From contig JACCYV010000131.1 in the NCBI GenBank assembly GCA_013696305.1, positions 1 to 41,197 of the forward strand: a stretch of DNA of 41,197 bases. The letters run 5' to 3'. The position numbers were made by a program, and so were the translations under genes. The notes under the pieces are model-generated. The model ran no database searches. It was not told the origin of the DNA and saw nothing but the letters and a program-made list of their open reading frames with translations. Shown in pieces: positions 36,193 to 41,197 of this stretch. The DNA comes from Nitrospira sp. Its GTDB lineage: Bacteria; Nitrospirota; Nitrospiria; Nitrospirales; Nitrospiraceae. How positions within the stretch are numbered: position 1 is the first letter of the stretch; each line of letters starts with the position of its first letter.

Positions 36193-37341
36193 ATGAGACA
36201 TAATTATCTCTTCACGTCCGAATCTGTGACCGAAGGACACCCGGACAAAATTGCCGATCAGATTTCTGATGGAATTCTAGACGCCATCATCGCCCAAGAT
36301 AAATATTCGCGAGTGGCCTGCGAAACCATACTCACCACAGGTATTGCTTTCGTCGCGGGGGAAATCTCGACAAAAGCCTACGTGGAGATCCCGGACATCA
36401 TTCGCGAAGTGATTAAAGATGTGGGCTACACGGACGCGTCCTGGGGGTTTGACTCCAACACCTGTTCGGTGCTCACGTCCATCCACCAACAATCCGGCGA
36501 TATCGCCATGGGAGTTGATTCCGGAGGTGCTGGCGACCAGGGACTCATGTTCGGATATGCCACCAATGAGACGACCGAGCTCATGCCGATGCCGATCGTG
36601 CTGGCCCACCGGCTGACCAAACGTCTGGCGGAAGTACGCAAGAAGAAAATTCTGAAGTGGGTTCGTCCAGACGGCAAATCCCAAGTGACGATCGAATATA
36701 AAGACGGCAAACCCTTCCGCATCGATACCATCGTCGTCTCCACACAGCACAGTCCGGACGTGACGAATAGGCAGATCGAGAAGGATTTGATGGAGTATGT
36801 CATCAGGCCGTCCATGCCGAAGGGATTGTACGAACCGACGAGCGTGAAACACCATATCAATCCGACCGGTCGGTTCGTTGTCGGCGGCCCGATGGGCGAT
36901 ACCGGCCTCACCGGCCGCAAGATTATCGTCGATACCTACGGCGGGCATGGCAGCCATGGCGGTGGCGCCTTCTCCGGAAAAGATCCTTCCAAGGTCGATC
37001 GTTCCGCCTCCTACATGGCTCGTTACATCGCCAAAAACATCGTGGCCGCAGGCCTGGCCTCCAAATGCGAAGTACAACTGGCCTATGCCATCGGGGTCGC
37101 CGATCCCGTCTCCGTGTTGGTCGACACCAAAGACACCGAGAAGGTGGCTCCCGAAAGTCTGGACAAGATGGTTCGAAAACATTTCCCGCTGACCCCGCGC
37201 GGGATCATCGAGCATCTGAAACTCCGCAGGCCCATTTTTAAGAAGACAGCGTCCTACGGGCACTTCGGTCGTAACGAACCGGAGTTCACTTGGGAAAAGG
37301 CCGATAAGGCCAAGGCCTTGCGCAAGGACGCGGGCCTCTAG
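36193..37341 (+). CDS. metK: S-adenosylmethionine synthase
   Basis: This 382-residue enzyme makes S-adenosylmethionine from methionine and ATP. Family segments are complete: [17 protein letters not shown] at the N-terminus, [13 protein letters not shown], the glycine-rich [37 protein letters not shown] and a C-terminal [12 protein letters not shown]. The ATG at 36193 follows GGGGGA and matches family N-termini; the longer frame from 36073 is not supported. It lies upstream of ahcY, which removes the by-product of SAM-dependent methylation. Confidence 0.97.
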   Translation: MRHNYLFTSESVTEGHPDKIADQISDGILDAIIAQDKYSRVACETILTTGIAFVAGEISTKAYVEIPDIIREVIKDVGYTDASWGFDSNTCSVLTSIHQQSGDIAMGVDSGGAGDQGLMFGYATNETTELMPMPIVLAHRLTKRLAEVRKKKILKWVRPDGKSQVTIEYKDGKPFRIDTIVVSTQHSPDVTNRQIEKDLMEYVIRPSMPKGLYEPTSVKHHINPTGRFVVGGPMGDTGLTGRKIIVDTYGGHGSHGGGAFSGKDPSKVDRSASYMARYIAKNIVAAGLASKCEVQLAYAIGVADPVSVLVDTKDTEKVAPESLDKMVRKHFPLTPRGIIEHLKLRRPIFKKTASYGHFGRNEPEFTWEKADKAKALRKDAGL

Positions 37342-37367
37342 GTCACGCAGCAGGTCGCACCAGCCTA

Positions 37368-37398
37368 GGGGGTGGGTCGCAAACCCGCCCCCTTTTTT
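37368..37398 (+). terminator. Intrinsic terminator after metK
   Basis: GGGGGTGGGT (37368-37377) pairs with ACCCGCCCCC (37383-37392), with one G-T pair, followed by six T. It is 27 bp after the metK stop and 52 bp before ahcY. CTAGG at the metK stop (37338-37342) can alternatively pair with CCTAG at 37364-37368, touching the stem, so regulated read-through is conceivable. Confidence 0.85.
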
Positions 37399-37437
37399 CT
37401 GCAATCGAGCAGCAACCAATTACAAGTTACGACATAG

Positions 37438-38706
<1,269 letters not shown>

Positions 38707-38730
38707 CCTATAATGTCAATTTAAGCGACG

Positions 38731-38782
38731 CGGCAAGCGGCCGGTTGCGGTCTCGCACCGGCCACTTGCCGTTTTCTTTTTC
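38731..38782 (+). terminator. Intrinsic terminator after ahcY
   Basis: GGCAAGCGGCCGGT (from 38732) pairs with ACCGGCCACTTGCC (to 38770) with one mismatch and an 11-base loop, followed by GTTTTCTTTTT. The remaining spacer to 39067 shows no gene or clear signal. Confidence 0.9.
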
Positions 38783-39067
38783 TGGATTTGTTCGAACTGG
38801 CACGCACCGCTCTACTCCTCTGTTAGTCTTATATTGAGCCGCCATCTTGTTCGGACGCGCCGATCCCCTCCCCTCTCCTGCCTCTTGTCAGTCCGATCGC
38901 GATCACCGGTCTCTGCCTTCAAGCCAGATTACATTCATGACTCATCCTTGTTATAATCGGAACCGAACCGGCCCTTCGCAATACCCGGTCATCACGCCAT
39001 CTCTGATCGGTTTGTCGGCAAAAACGTTTCTGGGCATTTCTGCCTAAGTCCCGGTCGTCATGTTCCT

Positions 39068-39817
39068 ATGGCCTACATTCGCATCGGACTCTCCGGCTAT
39101 TCGTATAAACCATGGCAAGGGCCGAAACGCTTTTACCCATCGGAGCTCAAGCAATCCGATTTTCTCGAATATTACGCGAGGCGATATAGCACGGTTGAAT
39201 TGGACGGTGTGTGGTATCGACTCCCCACTTTATCGTCAGCAACGAAATGGATCGATCAGACACCGGATCACTTTGTCTTCTCGGTTAAGGCCCATCGCAC
39301 GATCACTCACGTGAAACGGCTGCGTCCCGAATCAGTTCCCTACCTCCATACCATGCTGGAACATTTAGCCCCCTTGGCCGAAAAGGAGAAACTGGGACCG
39401 ATCCTTCTTCAGTTACCACCCAATCTCAAGCGGGACAATGACCGGTTGGCCGATTTCTTGCCTTCTCTTTCCCGTTCTCACCGCTGGGCGATGGAATTCC
39501 GGCATGACAGCTGGAACAATTCTGCAGTGGAAGACCTCTTACGTCGCTGTCACGTCGCCTGGGTAGCAGTTGATACAGATGATCGCCCTGCGGAGCATCG
39601 AGACACGGCTGATTTCGTCTATGCTCGTCTCCGACGCAGTCAGTATTCGTTCAAGGACCTAGAGCGATGGGGAAAACACTTCATAGAGGCGAGAGAGAAT
39701 GGAAAGGATTGCTATGTTTATTGCAAGCATGAGGATGAGGGATCGCCATGGGTCTGGGCGGATCACTTGTTGAAAATGACAGCAACCACTGCCCTAACGG
39801 GTGGAAATCATCGGTAG
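39068..39817 (+). CDS. DUF72 (YecE-like) protein
   Basis: This 249-residue protein is a TIM-barrel-like DUF72 member. It has the N-terminal IRIGLSGYSYKPWQG, FYPSELKQSDFLEYYARRYSTVELDGVWYRLP, FSVKAHRTITH, LQLPPNLKRD and AMEFRHDSW segments that define the family. The function of DUF72 is not established. No strong ribosome site was seen, but family N-termini support this ATG. Its last 24 bases overlap the convergent radical SAM gene, and no terminator separates them. Confidence 0.9.
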   Translation: MAYIRIGLSGYSYKPWQGPKRFYPSELKQSDFLEYYARRYSTVELDGVWYRLPTLSSATKWIDQTPDHFVFSVKAHRTITHVKRLRPESVPYLHTMLEHLAPLAEKEKLGPILLQLPPNLKRDNDRLADFLPSLSRSHRWAMEFRHDSWNNSAVEDLLRRCHVAWVAVDTDDRPAEHRDTADFVYARLRRSQYSFKDLERWGKHFIEARENGKDCYVYCKHEDEGSPWVWADHLLKMTATTALTGGNHR

Positions 39818-41197
39818 CTCTCGCGAACCTTCGGCTTCCTTCTGAATCCGCTGGCGCTCTGCTTTCGATTCTTCCAACACACTATGCAATAACTCATCAC
39901 TGAGCTGAGTGAGTTGCGCCGCGGCGTCTTTCATTTCCGCATGCTCGACCGCCCGGGACAGCACCTCGGCCTTGGTTGCGCCCTTCTTTTGCCCCAAGAA
40001 CGGCTTGATGATGATATAGGCGACATCACGGAAGGGCATATAGCGCAAAAACCGCCGCAGCAATTTGAAAGTCTGAATGGGATAGCGGGTGAGCTTATAG
40101 ATGAACAGCCTCCTCAGGCCCTCCTGGCGCACCGTATTGATGACCGCTCCCGGCAAACAGGTCGGGTCAATCTCCGAACATTTAAAATATTTGTACCAAT
40201 CCTTGGCATCGGTCACCAGACCGCGTTTGACGTATTCCTGCCACAGCGGCGTTCCTCGATAGACGCAGAGTCGGTTGAATCCAAACGTGTCCAACGGCAG
40301 TTTCGACGCGAAATCGAATGTCTTCTGCATATCCTCGACGGTCTCGTCTGGATTGCCCACGGTAAAGAACCCATGGACGATTTCGATTCCGGCCTTCTTC
40401 GCATTTCTCACCGCAGTCTCAACCTCTGCAAGCGTCTGCTCCTTTTGGAGGCGATCAAGAATTTTTTGGCTTCCGCTTTCGATGCCGAACATGACCGTCC
40501 GGCAGTGCGCCTTGGCCATGGCAGGGAAGAGGTGCTGCGCGACCGAATCGACGCGGCCTTCGATGCCCCACTGGATTGACAGCTTGGCATCGATAACGCC
40601 GGTGCAAATTGCATCAATCCGCTTCGGCTGCAGCAGGAAGTGATCATCGACGAAGTAGACCGACCCGTATCCGTTCGCTTCGAGATACTTGAGTTCCTCG
40701 ACCACGTGCTGCGCACTGCGCGCGCGCCACTTGCCCTCGTTGAAGATCGGAATGTCGCAGAAGACGCATGGCCAAGGGCATCCTCGCGACGTCTGCATGG
40801 TCGTAAACCGCTCCATCGACAGCACGGCCGGCACATCCAACGGCATGGACTCGATAAAATCCAACTCCAAACTTTCCCGGTCCGGGAAGGGCCACTGGTC
40901 CAAGTGGCGCTCCATGGTCCGGTTGGGATTGTTGATCACCTGACCGTCCTTCGCCCAGGTCACGCCGCCTACCTCCTGCGGATCGTCGATGCGATCAAGC
41001 AAATCCAACAGCAGTTGCTCACCGTCGCCCCGGCAGATGAAATCCACCTCTGGGCATTGCAGTTTGACGAGGCCGGCATTGAGACTGGCGAACACCCCCC
41101 CGAAGGCCAACTTCACGTGGCTATCGGTAGCCCGAATCTGACGGGCGAGAATTTTCGCATAGGGATAGCTAGTGGTACTAAGAAAGCTCAGGCCGAC
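39794..41197 (-). CDS. B12-binding-type radical SAM protein (N-terminus beyond window)
   Basis: The frame is open to the right edge, so the gene is partial; an internal GTG at 41114-41116 is not the true start. The visible N-terminal part (VGLSFLSTTSYPYAKILARQ, KLAFGGVFAS, CRGDGEQLLLDLL) looks like the end of a cobalamin-binding Rossmann domain. The radical SAM core follows with the 4Fe-4S motif in SRGCPWPCVFCDIP (Cx3Cx2C), then FVDDHF and GIESGSQKILDRL. The C-terminal 120 residues are basic and may be membrane-associated. Such enzymes methylate or rearrange diverse substrates, including hopanoids in some cases; the substrate here is unknown. Confidence 0.88.
   Translation of the reverse strand, partial: VGLSFLSTTSYPYAKILARQIRATDSHVKLAFGGVFASLNAGLVKLQCPEVDFICRGDGEQLLLDLLDRIDDPQEVGGVTWAKDGQVINNPNRTMERHLDQWPFPDRESLELDFIESMPLDVPAVLSMERFTTMQTSRGCPWPCVFCDIPIFNEGKWRARSAQHVVEELKYLEANGYGSVYFVDDHFLLQPKRIDAICTGVIDAKLSIQWGIEGRVDSVAQHLFPAMAKAHCRTVMFGIESGSQKILDRLQKEQTLAEVETAVRNAKKAGIEIVHGFFTVGNPDETVEDMQKTFDFASKLPLDTFGFNRLCVYRGTPLWQEYVKRGLVTDAKDWYKYFKCSEIDPTCLPGAVINTVRQEGLRRLFIYKLTRYPIQTFKLLRRFLRYMPFRDVAYIIIKPFLGQKKGATKAEVLSRAVEHAEMKDAAAQLTQLSDELLHSVLEESKAERQRIQKEAEGSRELPMISTR

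Noticed and set aside
36277-37419. 380-residue minus-strand frame opposite metK
   Set aside because: It is an antisense shadow of a highly conserved metK gene.

Overview
The window is about 41 kb of GC-rich bacterial chromosome. Its gene content fits a Gram-negative, hopanoid-making bacterium with system II (ResB/CcsA) cytochrome c maturation, Mla-type lipid transport and BamD. I infer a Nitrospira-like member of the Nitrospirota. No ribosomal RNA is present to prove this, and I could not run searches.

Positions 1-6700 are accessory DNA at the 3' end of a tRNA-Cys gene. A 46-bp copy of the tRNA 3' end (150-195) and the intact tRNA (6622-6697) bracket a 6.47-kb integrative element. It carries a tyrosine integrase, an excisionase-like HTH protein, a replication-initiator-like protein, a zinc-finger protein, a GDCCVxC protein beside a thioredoxin-like remnant, and an unrecognised membrane-anchored protein. 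This int/xis/rep/att layout resembles pSAM2-type integrative plasmids. A decayed integrase tail to the left of the left att site shows an older, related element used the same tRNA, so this is a tandem integration site.

Positions 6700-10240 hold the MEP-pathway genes dxs and ispG. From 10237 to 18427 one long minus-strand transcription unit is likely. It starts at a good sigma70-type promoter and runs squalene-hopene cyclase, HpnG, MlaE, MlaF, MlaD, MlaC, an Omp85-type barrel and a DUF3187 outer-membrane protein. This links hopanoid synthesis to lipid traffic between the membranes. smc and ispH follow (18483-23311).

The phoB-phoR pair (plus strand, 23485-26057) converges on a minus-strand fabH, DUF47/PhoU-like, PiT phosphate transporter unit. 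Next come a BamD-like lipoprotein (plus), a geranylgeranyl-reductase-type flavoprotein, and a system II cytochrome c biogenesis cluster (ccdA, two TlpA/ResA thioredoxins, ccsA, resB; minus strand). The right end has metK and ahcY (S-adenosylmethionine cycle) separated by a strong terminator, a DUF72 protein, and a B12-binding-type radical SAM enzyme that runs off the window edge.
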